A stretch of 64,000 bases of DNA from Golubevia sp. BC0850 (taxonomy: Eukaryota; Basidiomycota; Exobasidiomycetes; Golubeviales; Golubeviaceae), in contig JAAVVG010000040.1 in NCBI GenBank assembly GCA_012976225.1, forward strand, positions 1-64,000, written 5' to 3'. The notes under the pieces are model-generated. The model was given only the letters and a program-made list of their open reading frames with translations. It was not told the DNA's origin and did no database searches. Position numbers and translations under genes: made by a program. Positions 11,942 to 22,659 of the stretch are shown piece after piece. Position 1 is the first letter of the stretch. Every line of letters begins with the position of its first letter.

Positions 11942-12157
11942 TCACAGATCTTCGTCTTCGTCTTCATCATCCACGACTAGATTTGGCGCCTTGCTCGAGA
12001 ACTTTGATCTCAATTCCTTGCTTGCATCGAGAGTCGTAAGATTTGGCCAGCTCCCCTTCGAGAACCACTCTCCTACCTTGTCGTTACCAGAAGGAAGACT
12101 CAAAGTCTTGACTTGTGGGAAGCTGAAGGATTCTATAGATGAGCCACCGTTCCTCAA
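11942..12157 (-). pseudogene. C-terminal relic of F-box/LRR-like family A
   Basis: A minus frame of 71 codons ends with VGEWFSKGSWPNLTTLDASK...KAPNLVVDDEDEDED. The same C-terminal pattern (VGxWL, WPNLxxLxA, KAPxL, acidic end) occurs at 18.0 kb, 41.1 kb and 47.3 kb in this window, which defines a local paralogous family. Only the last part is present. The next bases belong to a relic of a different F-box gene in the opposite orientation, so this copy is truncated. Confidence 0.7.
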
Positions 12158-12164
12158 GATCTCC

Positions 12165-12830
12165 CAAAGGTTCGCCTGCTGAGGAAGACAGAAGCTCGCA
12201 GACCCTTCGAAGATGAAATCTCCTCACTCCAGGTCCTTTGAATCCCATCGATCTCAACTCTTGATCGGGAACAACCGGTCATCTTCAGAAATCTGGTTTT
12301 TCTTGCTGTCCGAACCTCTACCGTTGGACATTCGGAGTGAAGAGAGACCCTTAGCCATAGTGCTGGAACCCTCAAACATCCATCCGTTGATCTGTGCGGA
12401 GACGGTGGGATCAGCCCGCTCCAATTCCCACTTTTAGAGGTACTGGAGCTAAAAGGAATGACCTTGGAGTTTCCAAGTTGGATGATCGTACCCTCCATCT
12501 CGAAATTGGCTTCCTACTATCTTCGCTATGGACTCCCCTCAGTTGAAGAGATGTCGGTCCAGATGAAACCTGTGGACTGGACCAACGCAACACAAGGATG
12601 TCGACGTCTAAAAGTTACCCATCTTTCTTCAAATCTGCTGGCTTTCCTTCAAGAAAGAAGGGACAACGTTGTAGCTGGAGTAGAGGTCGATGGGTAACAG
12701 GTTGAGCCCCTCGAGAAACTAGTGGTCGTTTCTGGCGAGCGTGGGTCTGCGGAACTAAGTGAATTAGAGGAATTAGCAGATACAGTAGTTGGTATTGCTT
12801 TGGACTTAGACTTCTGGTAAGTAGAGATTT
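12165..12830 (+). pseudogene. relic of the F-box gene found at 19.2-20.4 kb
   Basis: Plus-strand translation aligns end to end with the C-terminal two thirds of the intact F-box protein encoded at 19235-20383. Corresponding pieces are LRKTEARRPFEDEISSLQVL, FPLLEVLELKG, LEFPSWMIVPSISKLAS, AGVEVDG and PLEKLV. Two in-frame stops interrupt it (one near 12343, one at 12695-12697), and the F-box domain is missing. It starts exactly where the family A relic ends, so the breakpoint between two duplicated segments lies near 12160. Confidence 0.85.
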
Positions 12831-13024
12831 GAGAGTCAACGGCCGGTGAGTACCCTCGCCGGTCTCTTTTTAAATTTTGTTCTTCGGCGGATTATGACCC
12901 CTCAACTCGCCTTTTTGCTTTTTCCTGGCAAATTAGATCTCTTCCATTGAAGTGCCAAGTGGAGAACGTGCCTTCTTAGACTTGGATCAGATACTCAACT
13001 GTGAGTCACTTTTATCTTCACTCT

Positions 13025-13550
13025 TCAACTACCATTTTCTCCTCCGCCTGCTGGCTCTTCTTCTTTGATCATTTCATCTAAAGCTACTTCTACTCTCACC
13101 CCTTTTCGTTTTTGCTTGATGTTTGACAGACGACTGGCTAGGTCTACCATCATTCTCGCAAAACTAAATTCGCTTACATATCGTTTTACACAGTCTCTTT
13201 TTCGATTCTCGATGTCCATTTCAGCAGATGAAGCCATGATTTCAATTCCTTCAATTTCACAGATATGTTTGAGACTATCTAGGGAGATGGAAACAGCGAG
13301 AGGAGGGGAAACAGGGCCAGATCCATTGAGAGTCAGCTGAAAATCGTTTCTTTCGAACAGAAAACTAATTTGGTTTCCTTCGAAGGCTCAGAAAAATGAT
13401 TTGGAGGAGATCGAAGGAGAGAGAGAGAAAGGTCATCAAAGTCTCGGCGTCATACACCGACGGACCTACAATCATCTTGAAATTTTTCAGAAATTCATCA
13501 CCTCGTTTCTCTTCTTTATTCTCTCTTTTCAGTTCTTCATTCTTCTTCAA
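13025..13550 (-). CDS. hypothetical helical protein
   Basis: Two exons (13550-13470 and 13336-13025, GTAGGT donor, TTTCAG acceptor) join in phase to 130 residues. The N terminus is lysine/glutamate-rich. The middle reads PPLAVSISLDSLKHICEIEG, followed by a long predicted helix with many basic residues and an acidic end. I do not recognise a family. The model is supported by phase and by lying head-to-head with the DUF2423 gene, only 56 bp away. The weak point is the atypical donor; a start inside exon 2 (ATG near 13237) is the alternative. Confidence 0.35.
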
Positions 13551-13606
13551 TCCATCTCGTCAACTACGATAAAACCATCTTCGTCTTCTTTTTCTAATCA
13601 TTTCCG

Positions 13607-14466
13607 ATGGCCAAGTCTTTGCGATCCAAATCCAAATTAGCAGCCAGAAACAAGCGTAGATTCGATCCAAAGTCAGATTATGCAGTCATCAACGCAGCAA
13701 GAGTCAAGAAGATTTCAGAAAGGCTGTTAGGTGGTGGTGGAAGGCAATTCAAAGATGGAGAGGATCAGGATGAAGATGAGCAGGAGGAGGAGGAGACAGC
13801 TGAGAAGAATGGGGAGGGAAGTGGTCAAGTCAAGGAAGGAGAGGAAAAGATGGACGTCGAACGTGAGTCTTGAAGCGTGGCTGAGAATGCTGGGATGGTT
13901 GGGAAACGAGTGGATTAAATGCAAGAGGGCGTCCAATTGGAAGGGAGCTGGAGCTTGGAGGAGGCAGGAAATGGGGTTGGTTGGCTCTAAGAAAAGGAAG
14001 TTTTGGATGCTGCGTCCTCACTTGTTGGCAAGTTGGACCGCTCATTTCCTTGCTACAAGCTGTTCTGACATATTAGAATTCTTAAACTCAGCTGCTGAAA
14101 TTCAGGGGTGATTAGATGGCTACTTTCTTGATCGCCTGTAGTGCTATTCCAAGTCCAAGCTGTTGAACAATTCCTCTCCTTCCATCTCCACCTCCCTTCC
14201 TTCTTCTGCTCTTCTTCTTCTTCACCGATCTATCATCTCAAACCTTATCCTCTTTCAAATCAAACCTCAACTTCAACCTCTACTCGAACAACCCAAACTT
14301 CACTCGATTCAACTTAGCAGAACCAAAAATCTCAACCTCAGGAACTCGTCAGAATCGCAGAGAAACTTGGAGGGAATCAAAAGGTTGGAAACCAAAGAAG
14401 ACACAGGGAGCCGGGTTCTTTGGTGGAAAGAGTAAGAACGGAGGAAGAGTTAAGAGAAGAAGATAG
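13607..14466 (+). CDS. DUF2423 small basic nucleolar-type protein
   Basis: Two exons, 13607-13862 and 14318-14466, giving 134 residues. The N terminus MAKSLRSKSKLAARNKRR is the hallmark of the DUF2423 family (yeast YBL028C), whose members are small, basic and probably involved in ribosome biogenesis. The middle is an acidic Glu/Asp stretch. The end has the conserved PKISTSGTRQNRRETWRESK and a basic tail. Exon joining restores MDVEPEPKISTSG, as in relatives, so the 455-nt intron, long for this genome, is real. Function beyond a likely nucleolar location is inference. Confidence 0.85.
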
Positions 14467-14808
14467 GTAGATCCCTTTCATTCATTCTCAAGGTCTTATT
14501 TTCATTCTAGAATTCTAATTCATCCGGGTTCCTAGTTCATTTCCTCTCTCTTCAATATCAAGTTTTAATCTTCCATCTTCCGTTCAGAAGAAGATGAAAG
14601 TTGGGTTTCTTTCTTTTCAGTCAGCTTTTCTCGTTCCTTTGTACTTTCAATTCCTTTTATGACCCACTTATGCGGTAAATAGATTTTCAGTCATTCTCAT
14701 CTTTCTTCATCAGTTTACGACTGTGGGCTTGACTTCAAATGTCAAAACCAAGACTGGGTATCCGATTTCTAATTTCCATCAGCAGTACAACCACATCAAT
14801 TCCCTTCT
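14467..14808. other. intergenic, convergent 3' ends
   Basis: Between two convergent genes; pyrimidine-rich with short T-runs. Nothing further was recognised. Confidence 0.5.
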
Positions 14809-16675
14809 TCAATTCATGATTAACCTCTCTAAAACCTGCAACCTCTCACCACTACTCAACCTCCTACTTCCTTCTTCCAATTTCCCAACGATTCCTTCAG
14901 CTTTTCTCCAAACTCCATTATTCCTCCCTTTCTTTACAATCCCAATAGCTCTGCCTTCTTCCGGCTCATGACTAGCCAGCAAAGATCTGATTCCTTCAAT
15001 TCTTTCCACAAAATGACTCGAAACCCTATCATCTCGAGCAAAGAAATAAGTCGGTAAATTCCTTGAAAGTTCGGCCAAATTAATTCTGGCAGACAAACTA
15101 ATTAGATTCCTTTCCTGTTCTTCTCCTAGAGAAAAAATTTCGGACTGTTTGAATTTGACTAAATTCCAAAGAGACATCATCAGTAGATCTCCAATCGAAT
15201 TGGAAACGTAATCGTCTACTGAAGCAACTCTTGAAGCAGTGGTTTCGACTCTCGAGGATCCGGAAATGGAACTAGTTCCTGTTTGAGCAGTTCCACTTCT
15301 AGCCTTCAAACTTTCAGTAACGAATCTTAGAACCAGATCAGTAGCTACTTTGATTGGATCTTCATTCGCTAGAAGAGTAGCACCCCTATTGGATCTAGAG
15401 GTTAGACGTGCTTGTAGAGAACGAGAAACTACTTGAATGGATTGATGGATGAAAGTGGTACCTTCTGACATGACTAGAACCTGAGATAAGGGTATGATGA
15501 GTAGGAAAGTGTAGTTGAGAATTCGGAATTGGACTGAGATTTAGGGAAGATCCCGAATCTCCAACAGCGAGCAAAAGCTTCGACGAACTTCCAGACTCAC
15601 CTGCATGTAAGAAGCCAACAGCCCAGTCTGATCATTTAAGATCGAACTGTCAATAGCCAGTTTCAAATTCACCTTTAACTTCCTAAGTCGATTCAAAGTT
15701 TGAGAATCTAACTCAGGTCTCGCGATTTTCTTTCTTGCCCCTGCTCCCACTCCCATTCCCGCTTCATGTTTATGAACATCGTCGTCCTCTAAATCGGGTA
15801 AAGTGTTAACGAATTTACTCAGAATTCCAATCAAAATGATACTAGTACTTTCATTTCCTCTACCCAAACTGATAGAATATTGTAGAGGAGTATTTCTACC
15901 ACTAGTAGTAGCACCGACTCCTCCTGGAGATAGGTCTAGCAGTAGGTCGAAATTCGAGTTGCGGATCGCTAGAAGCGTTTCATGATCTTTGCGATCTATT
16001 GCTCGTAGGACATCGTGGGTTTCAAAAGCTCGTGCTTGAGGTTTGACTAGATTTGTAGAGGTTGAAGATTCCAAATTCGACAAAGCTTGTTCTGCTGAGA
16101 TTTCCAGAATTTCTGGTAAGAATTCAGATTCAACTCCTGGAGTCGAACCTTTGACATAATTCGGAGACGATGGATCATTCGAGGATTTCAATTCTATGAT
16201 TTGAAGGAGTGAAATCAGAAGAGCTGTACCTCTGTTCGTTGCACTTCTTTCTCCTAACGGTTTAGTGTCCAATTTCCAGTGCACTAAAAGTGATAATAGG
16301 GGTTAGTAAGTAAGATCCTCATCTCATGGTCCTTTCTCTCATTGGAGGTTGCTCACATTCCATTTCGTCCAAAGCTTCTCTAACTAACAACCTCTTCTCT
16401 TGAGCTTCGATTTCTGATTCTTTTGAACTTATTAAAATTGGAAATAGCTGTTGTAACTTTTCATGTGAAATTTGAGGGAACTCATCTGGATTGTGGGACA
16501 ATTTTGAGGGATCTAGTTGGACGGATCGGTTTTGAGAGGAGGTGATGCTTCGAGTTTTAGAAGTACTAGAAGATTGAGGTTGGGGTTGCGGTTTGGATAG
16601 AAAAGTTGATTGGACTGAAGAGACCACATTAGAAAATGTTAACGGCTTCTTGGAAGAAGAACTAGGAGTCGACAT
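14809..16675 (-). CDS. unknown protein with ankyrin-like segment
   Basis: Three exons, 16675-16357, 16283-15601 and 15480-14809, join in phase to 557 residues. After a Ser-rich leader (MSTPSSSSKKPLTF) comes a helical region. At about residues 170-240 lies an ankyrin-like stretch: HDVLRAIDRKDHETLLAIR, then NTPLQYSISLGRG and ILIGILSKF. The second half is mostly helical (ATDLVLRFVTESLKA and ISLSARINLAELSRNLP). An upstream in-frame ATG at 16747 would add a hydrophobic stretch, but the 16675 start fits better. No enzyme motif was seen. A scaffold role is only a guess; it is likely conserved in related fungi because composition and splice signals are clean. Confidence 0.65.
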
Positions 16676-17152
16676 GATTGGGTCCGCAAGAACGAGAACC
16701 AAAATGCAAAAAACGGGAAGGAGAACTTTGATTTCTTGAGCACTCACCTCAAGCTAACTCAAGCCTTCAAGGCTCTACTTTTTCACTAGAAATCTGAATT
16801 CGTTCTCTCTTCGACTGAGCTCAACTAGAACTGCAAGGTGCTCCAAGTCATTCCACGTCAGAAGCCTTGCTGAAGCTCGTCCTTTGATTCGCTGCTCCTG
16901 TCCTTTGGGATCCTCAAGCTAATCGATTGCTTATGTCCCGTTGTCATTCTTCTCTTATTCTGTCGATTTGCTGGAAGAGAATCCGGAATACTTGAAAGCA
17001 AGGTGAGTAAGGCGCATTTATAGGGAGCGAAGAAATGGGAGTACAGCTTTGGGTCGGAAGGAGAGAGGGATGGCAAGGTGTGGAGAAGAGCTAAGCAAAG
17101 AAGAACGTTTTGATGCCTACTACTCAAAAGACATTGAGCTACGATCTTTCAG

Positions 17153-18105
17153 ATGTTCAGAGATCTTCCAGAGGACTTGAAACAGAGGTTGAAGCTCTTG
17201 CTCCTGCTAGCAGACGCTGGGCCAACAAATCCTCTCCAATCTTTCCGTGGATCTAAAGAAACCTTAGATTTTGCAATTAGGTGTCTAAACTTGGTCCTTC
17301 TATCTTTACAGCTTAGTGGACCTTGGGATGGAACCTTCAGGCATGAAATTCTGAAGCAAGAAACAAGAATCACGGAATTATTTTCTCTTACACTGAGTCC
17401 CTTTCACTATGAGAACGTTTGGAACGGTGCTATGTCAGACTGGATAGGAGGGGGTTTGGAAGTATTCTCTCTCAGTGATTCGCTGCCGAAAGAGCCCTAC
17501 TATCTTTCCCTGATCTCCAATCTGCCTGCGATTCTTAAGAAGTCGAAGGAAAAACCAGAGATCCATTTTCTTTCTAGGCGTAGCTCGTCAAGATGAAGAT
17601 TCATCACCATTCAAATGCATTGAATCCTTTCCGAACCTTACAGACCTAATCATTTCTCAAGTAGGGAGTTCATTCTTTAAAGAATTCACGCATCTAGATT
17701 TCCCAAGACTTGAAATCCTTCAAGTTTCAGTACAGACCCAGGATCTTCAAGCGACTCAAGTTGGCTATGAGTATTTTCTAGACATCTTGGAAAGGACCTC
17801 CCTCTTCCAATTTACGTTCTACTTTGTTTATATGTGATCACTCCGAAGCTCCAAAACTTCTCCTCCGAAGTCCCGACCTTTCTTTCAGACAAGTGAGGAG
17901 TTTGTTTCTTGGGAGCAAAAACAAGATCGTTGGTGGATGGTTAGTTAAGTACAACTGGCCGAATCTCAAAATTCTCAAGGCAAACTGGAATGTGAGGAAA
18001 GAATCTTCGAAGAAGTCCCCAAGTCTGATCATGGATGATAGCGATCATCTAGAGGATTCGGTTAGTGATAGCGATGATTATGAAGAGGGTTGGAATGATG
18101 ATTAG
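17153..18105 (+). pseudogene. F-box/LRR-like family A copy, frame-broken
   Basis: Three overlapping plus frames together give a family A product. It has GSKETLDFAIRCLNL near 17230-17290, NVWNGAMSDWIGGGLE near 17415-17460, an LRR-like middle, and the C-terminal block VGGWLVKYNWPNLKILKANW with an acidic tail to the stop at 18105. Continuity needs frame changes near 17560 and near 17835, neither with usable splice signals. No F-box domain was found upstream. It pairs with a more decayed copy at 46.7-47.4 kb, and the downstream flanks are also shared. Confidence 0.7.
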
Positions 18106-19234
18106 AATAAACAGGATGATGAGAGGAGTAGACTTTGCTAAGTCTCAAATTGTCGTAGATATTTCGCTTCAACCTCAAGCAACTCTTCTACATCCAAATA
18201 AAGTCCGTCAAATCGCAAGCCCTTAAATCTCGAGCCTCAAGTCAACTCAAGTTTCCAATCTCAAGTTCTGTGAACCTTTGACTCTTTTGGATTTCCTACG
18301 ATCTCTCTCAAAATGCCTTCAACATCTTTCCACCTTCGAATGATAGCAGTCCTTAGCTCTCCATTTTATTTGCTTCTCCCTGCTATCCTTTGTCGATTCA
18401 CTTCTGTGTTGACTGGGCTCTCTGTCTTTTCTTTTTCATGCCTCTTTCTTCCTTTTCATTGGTTTGTTTTGTACTCTCTCTTCCTCCGTCTGTACTTTTT
18501 CTCCCCTGTTATCCTAGTTCATTACTTTATGAAGAGGACTTCTCATTTGTCCTTCATCTTTGACCTCGTGTCAACTCAGAGACACTGCTGCCTGGTTAGA
18601 ATTTTGAGCAGCGCAAATTTGTTCAAGCGGGTCTGTAAGCTGCTGCATCTCAGTCGAACACAAAGACGAAAATAGGTCTAGAAAAAGCAACCACCTCACT
18701 TTTATTTGGAATAAAGAAGAAAGGCAGAATCAAATTCTTTTTCGTGAGCTTAGTGCAGCTGAGAAGAGCTGCTGTAGAGAAATACAAGAAGAACGGGGGA
18801 CAGAATGCCATGAGAGCGGCACTTGAGGGAGATGATGGATCAAAGATCTCAATGAGTTGGTTGGTTTGAAGATGTGAAGATGCTGAAGAGTGAGAGAAGA
18901 AGATAGGCATATCGAATCTCAACCTATAGGTACAGGAAACCTGACATAGTGAAGATGGAAAGGACAGAGGATCAAATCGATACTCAAGAGGACCACCAAG
19001 AGGTCGAGACAGTAGTAAGATAAGCGGAAGAAGGAATTGGTAAAGAGGCAACTTTGGGAGTCAACTCGCAGGAATTCTAAAAGCGCAGTTGATAATTTGA
19101 AATGATACTACGCCTGGTAAACAGAAGAGACAGAGCAATATCAGCTGTCAGAACAGAAAGAAGGATGGGTGATAGCATCGAGTCAAAGAGAAATCATTGG
19201 AGGCTATTAGAACTCACCATCACAAGTTACAGGT
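18106..19234. repeat. flank shared with 47.4-48.4 kb (segmental duplication)
   Basis: Blocks recur in the same order downstream of both family A copies: GCTATCCTTTGTCGATTCA (near 18384 and 47600), CTCAGAGACACTG (near 18575 and 47795), GCTGCATCTCAGTCGAACACA, and AGTCAAAGAGAA followed by TTCAGATCTC (near 19180-19235 and 48355-48405). No coding sequence was recognised within; pyrimidine-rich frames here are not convincing. Confidence 0.7.
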
Positions 19235-20383
19235 TCAGATCTCGACTTCCCAAACCTCGGGCTCGTCAGCCAGATCAACAACTACCTCTACAAGACTCTT
19301 GAATTTCCTTATGTGCTTCCAAGTGTACTTCTGGACGGGTATCACTAATTTCTCAAGAGGTCCCATCCGAATTCCATCGACCTCGACTCCAGCTCTAATA
19401 TCCTCGCTTCTTGATTGAAGATATTTTGAGGCTTGAAGAGATTTCTGAGCAATCGTAAGTACTTGCAGAGTTGGACATCTATGAGCCATATAGATCCATT
19501 CTGGGGTAACGTGATCGATTCGCATTTCACGAATAGAAGAAGGGAGTCCAGAGAGAAGGACACGGGAAGCCAACTTCGAGGTTGAGGGTACGACCATCCA
19601 GCTTGGGAATTCCAGTGAGGATGGATCTAGTTCCAGCGCTTCCAGAAGTGGAAATCGAAGGGAGGTGATATCCTCGTCTTCCACTTCCTCTCTGCCTTCT
19701 AGAGTGATCGAGAGGTGCTTGAGGGATTGAGCAATGGGATCCAGAATCTTTCTCCAATCTAGTTGTTTCAGACTCTCTTTAACGTAAAGCGAAGAAAGGT
19801 TTTGAAAGCGGTCGGGGTGAGATCGGTAGAGAGTTGAGATTGAGGGTGTCCAAAGGACCTGGAGTGGATAGATTCCGTCTTCGACTGATCTGCGAACTTC
19901 CACCTTCCTCCGGAGGCCAACCCTGGGAAGCCATGCGACCATGCTGACTCTGAAGTCTGCCATTCTCGTACAGCCTGGAAGAACCTTTTCATGCAGTTGC
20001 TCCAGATTCTTGACTTCGGAAAACCTACCAGACGGACGAACTACCAACAGCGAGAAGGAGAGAAGGGTTTCCTTGGATTTTAGGAGTGTATTCATGAACT
20101 GATTGAATTTAGGGTTTCTCCCGAATTTAACTTTGAGAGAGACCTCCTTGAGAGTTGATCCGCTCTTGCCATCGAAGACGTCCAGGGCCGATTCGTTCCA
20201 TTCCAGATCCTCTTCCCGTTCCAGCACGAGAGACTGCCAGAAGGATCTATGCTTTTCGATGATCTTCAACCATTGCTTGCAGGCTACTCTGATCCTGAAG
20301 ACCTGGTTCCCGTCCAGCCACTTGAAGGCGACGAAGAGAAGTTCGGAAGGGAGAGAATCGTTAATGGAAGGAGAAGAGATCAT
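19235..20383 (-). CDS. F-box protein with LRR-like repeats (family B)
   Basis: One uninterrupted frame of 382 residues. Residues 10-55 (LPSELLFVAFKWLDGNQVFR, then VACKQWLKIIEKH and FWQSL) form an F-box, which would bind Skp1 in an SCF ubiquitin ligase. The rest has irregular leucine-rich units (LKHLSITLEG, FPLLEALELDP, LQVLTIAQKSL, PLEKLVIP) that could select substrates. It has no introns, unlike the housekeeping genes here. A TATATA-type sequence lies about 170 bp upstream (20551-20560). A stop-containing relic of the same gene sits at 12.2-12.8 kb, so the family is duplicating and decaying locally. The substrate is unknown. Confidence 0.85.
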   Translation of the reverse strand: MISSPSINDSLPSELLFVAFKWLDGNQVFRIRVACKQWLKIIEKHRSFWQSLVLEREEDLEWNESALDVFDGKSGSTLKEVSLKVKFGRNPKFNQFMNTLLKSKETLLSFSLLVVRPSGRFSEVKNLEQLHEKVLPGCTRMADFRVSMVAWLPRVGLRRKVEVRRSVEDGIYPLQVLWTPSISTLYRSHPDRFQNLSSLYVKESLKQLDWRKILDPIAQSLKHLSITLEGREEVEDEDITSLRFPLLEALELDPSSLEFPSWMVVPSTSKLASRVLLSGLPSSIREMRIDHVTPEWIYMAHRCPTLQVLTIAQKSLQASKYLQSRSEDIRAGVEVDGIRMGPLEKLVIPVQKYTWKHIRKFKSLVEVVVDLADEPEVWEVEI

Positions 20384-21211
20384 GGCTTACGAGAGACTGC
20401 TGACAGGAGAAGGTAGATGGGAAGAGAAAGAAGCTATCAGAGGTCGATCAGATGGAAGAAGCGATAGGAAAGAAGAGACGAGACGACTTACCTCTTTAGA
20501 ACGAGTGAGTGGTTGAGAGGAAACAAGAGTATTTGCGAATGAAACGAGCATATATAGTATACGGACTGTTATGTTCAATTAGCTCGAGACAAACCACCAG
20601 AGACAAAGAGTTAATTAATTCAAATCATTTAACCCTAGCGTTTGTCTACTGAAGGTAACTTTCAGCACGGTTCCGCTCCATCTCTCACTCGCACCCTCAC
20701 AGTATTTCTGCTCCTAGTCTGTATACTTCCTTTCGACTACCATTCACTCCGTTCTTCAAGTTCGAAATCTTGATCCCTTTTCATTTTAACAGACATTGAA
20801 GTGATTAAACCTCAAATCATTAACACATATTCACCACTGTCAAGCTTGATTCCATTCCAGTCTATCTGTTCGCGAGCAGCAAGCATCTGACCTGAATCCT
20901 TCCTTGATTCGAAAGACCTCCTTCTAGTACAGCTATTCGCTGAGTGGCTTCTGTCTAATCAGATAGCTTGGTCTGGATTTGAACTGTAGCTCAGGAAAGT
21001 GGGAATCAGAGCAGCACTTGAGGTGAGACAGATGAGACCAGATGAGGGAAGACGAGGAGATGATTGCAAAAAGACTGGAATGGGAAGGAGACGCTATCTT
21101 CGAAGACAGATTGGAGAGCGCATTTGAAAGGAGACTTTAATTTGGTACCTCGAATCTCCAGAGGATGGATCTTAGGAGACGAGGTTGCTGAAGATGGAAG
21201 TGCTGATCCTC
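20384..21211. other. promoter side of the F-box gene, then no gene
   Basis: Holds the 5' region of the F-box gene, including TATATA at 20551-20560. Beyond that I see no gene. Confidence 0.4.
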
Positions 21212-21478
21212 CAACGATCACATGAGGACCTGATTCCTCCAATCACCCAATGTATCAGGGATTGGGCTGACAAAGTAGAGGCCGGTGCAGATTGGGAGGA
21301 GACCAAGAGGACAATGGAACAAGCAAGAAGGTGAGATTATTGGGCCATTTCCTTGATCTTGAACTATTCTCATGTTGACTTTACTTCTGTTTCTCCTCTA
21401 AGGGATGAAGACTTCCAAGAAGAGACTCACCTTTCTTTCTCTCTCTCCAACTCAATCCTGGTCAACTTAAAGGGGATG
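21212..21478 (+). repeat. inverted duplicate, copy B (truncated exons)
   Basis: Near-identical to the reverse complement of 5533-5797. It carries the exon ending in WEETKRTMEQARR, the GTGAGA donor, the intron and the start of the next exon (DEDFQEETHLSF), then stops matching at about 21478, where unrelated sequence begins with TGTAACGGGG. The gene is therefore cut here. Confidence 0.85.
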
Positions 21479-22494
21479 TGTAACGGGGTTAACTAGTAGA
21501 AGATAGGTAGAGTGCTAAGGAGGTAGACTTGAGACTTGACAAAGGCTGAGGGCAGTTGGGAATCAGTGTTGGGAACTTGGTGGCAAAAGCTAAGGGTGGA
21601 GTGGCAAAGACTTGAGGTTGAGACTTGACTTAGGGGACTAAGGAACTTGAGCAGGTAGAAAGGACGTAGGAATTCAATATCAGATGATGAACTATCTATG
21701 CACAATTGGGGAGTGCTTTATATATGTTTGGAAGTTAAGAACAAAGGGATTTAGGAACAAAGGTTGGAACAATGTAGCACAGGAACAGGGGCCAGAGAAC
21801 AAGGGACAAGGAGACATGGAGACAAAAGAAAGAACAAAGGGGTCAAGGGTACCAAGGATCTGTGACACACGACGACAGACGAGCATTTGCCCGAAACTTA
21901 CCAGAAGGCGATCACGGGAACTGAAGGTGAGCAACGAAACAATGAGGCGTGAAGGATCCGATAGATCGAAACGAAGAAAGAAAGAGACCAAGGAGCCAGA
22001 TGATCCTCGAGACCATTTTTTTTTCGTTTACATTGAAGCAGTTGCATTCCGGAGACTCAAGTATAAAGCATTAAAATCACAGGAAAACAGCCATTAAAAA
22101 ATCGAACACTAACAGGATTAGTAAAACTTGAAATTTGAGATGTAGAACTTGAGGAAAGGAAACTGCAAAGGATTGAGAAGAAAAGGAGAATTGTTGGAGG
22201 AGACTCAAGAAAAGAGACAAGGTTTTCGTTATGTCGAAGCAGTTACATTCCCGAGACTTAACAATAGTTTAACCAAATTACAGAAAAAAACCCATTGGAA
22301 ATTTTGAGTATGAATAGTGAAGTTCAGGACGTCAAGGGCATCAGCCAGCATCCTAGGTATCCAGAACAATCCAAGTATCCAACCTATGATGAAAGTTATT
22401 TCGAGTTAAGACAGTCTGAGGGTCTTGACTGAAAAAAAGAAAGGGGGGGAAGGAGCAGAGAGGGAGATAGTAAAGGGTGGGTGGCCCGGAAAGC
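21479..22494. other. non-coding, contains a diverged internal repeat
   Basis: Purine-rich sequence. A unit of about 80 bp (CGAAGCAGTTRCATTCC...GAGACT..., then runs of A) occurs twice, near 22018-22100 and 22220-22300, well diverged. A plus frame at 21684-22097 is Lys/Arg/Glu-rich by composition only. No gene called. Confidence 0.4.
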
Positions 22495-22593
22495 AAAAAA
22501 GAATTTGACTCCTACCGGACTCGAACCGATGAGAACATGTGCTAAAAAAGAATTTGACTCCTACCGGACTCGAACCGATGAGAACATGTGCTA
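22495..22593. repeat. 49-bp tandem duplication of a tRNA 3' half
   Basis: Two adjacent identical 49-bp units (22495-22543, 22544-22592). Each contains an A6 run (Pol III terminator on the minus strand), the 3' acceptor strand, the T arm, the variable region and the 3' anticodon-stem strand of the neighbouring tRNA gene. Confidence 0.92.
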
Positions 22594-22659
22594 ACTATCT
22601 GTGACGATAGAAGTAGTGTTTACTTGAAACATGCGCCTTGACCGCTCGGCCAAAGAGCC
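22555..22659 (-). tRNA. tRNA-Leu(CAA)-like, with about 32-nt intron
   Basis: Read on the minus strand from 22659: acceptor GGCTCTT pairs with AGGAGTC (two G-U pairs), discriminator A. The D arm is GCC/GGC with a GAGCGGTCAA loop. The T arm is ATCGG-TTCGAGT-CCGGT. Anticodon stem CATGT pairs with ACATG if an intron (about 22622-22591) follows position 37, and the anticodon CAA lies at 22626-22624. The intron can form a CTATC/GATAG hairpin. T6 on the minus strand lies just downstream. The spliced length is about 73 nt, again with a 5-nt variable region (TTCTC), short for a leucine tRNA. The 3' half is tandemly repeated next door. Confidence 0.75.

Noticed and set aside
21684-22097. 137-codon plus-strand frame rich in Lys, Arg and Glu
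   Set aside because: Composition follows the purine-rich DNA; no splice, promoter or family support.
21478-22243. Possible solo LTR starting TGTAACGGGG and ending near GTTACA
   Set aside because: The start interrupts the duplicated exon and the ends are roughly inverted, but no target duplication, second LTR or internal element was found. Too weak to call.
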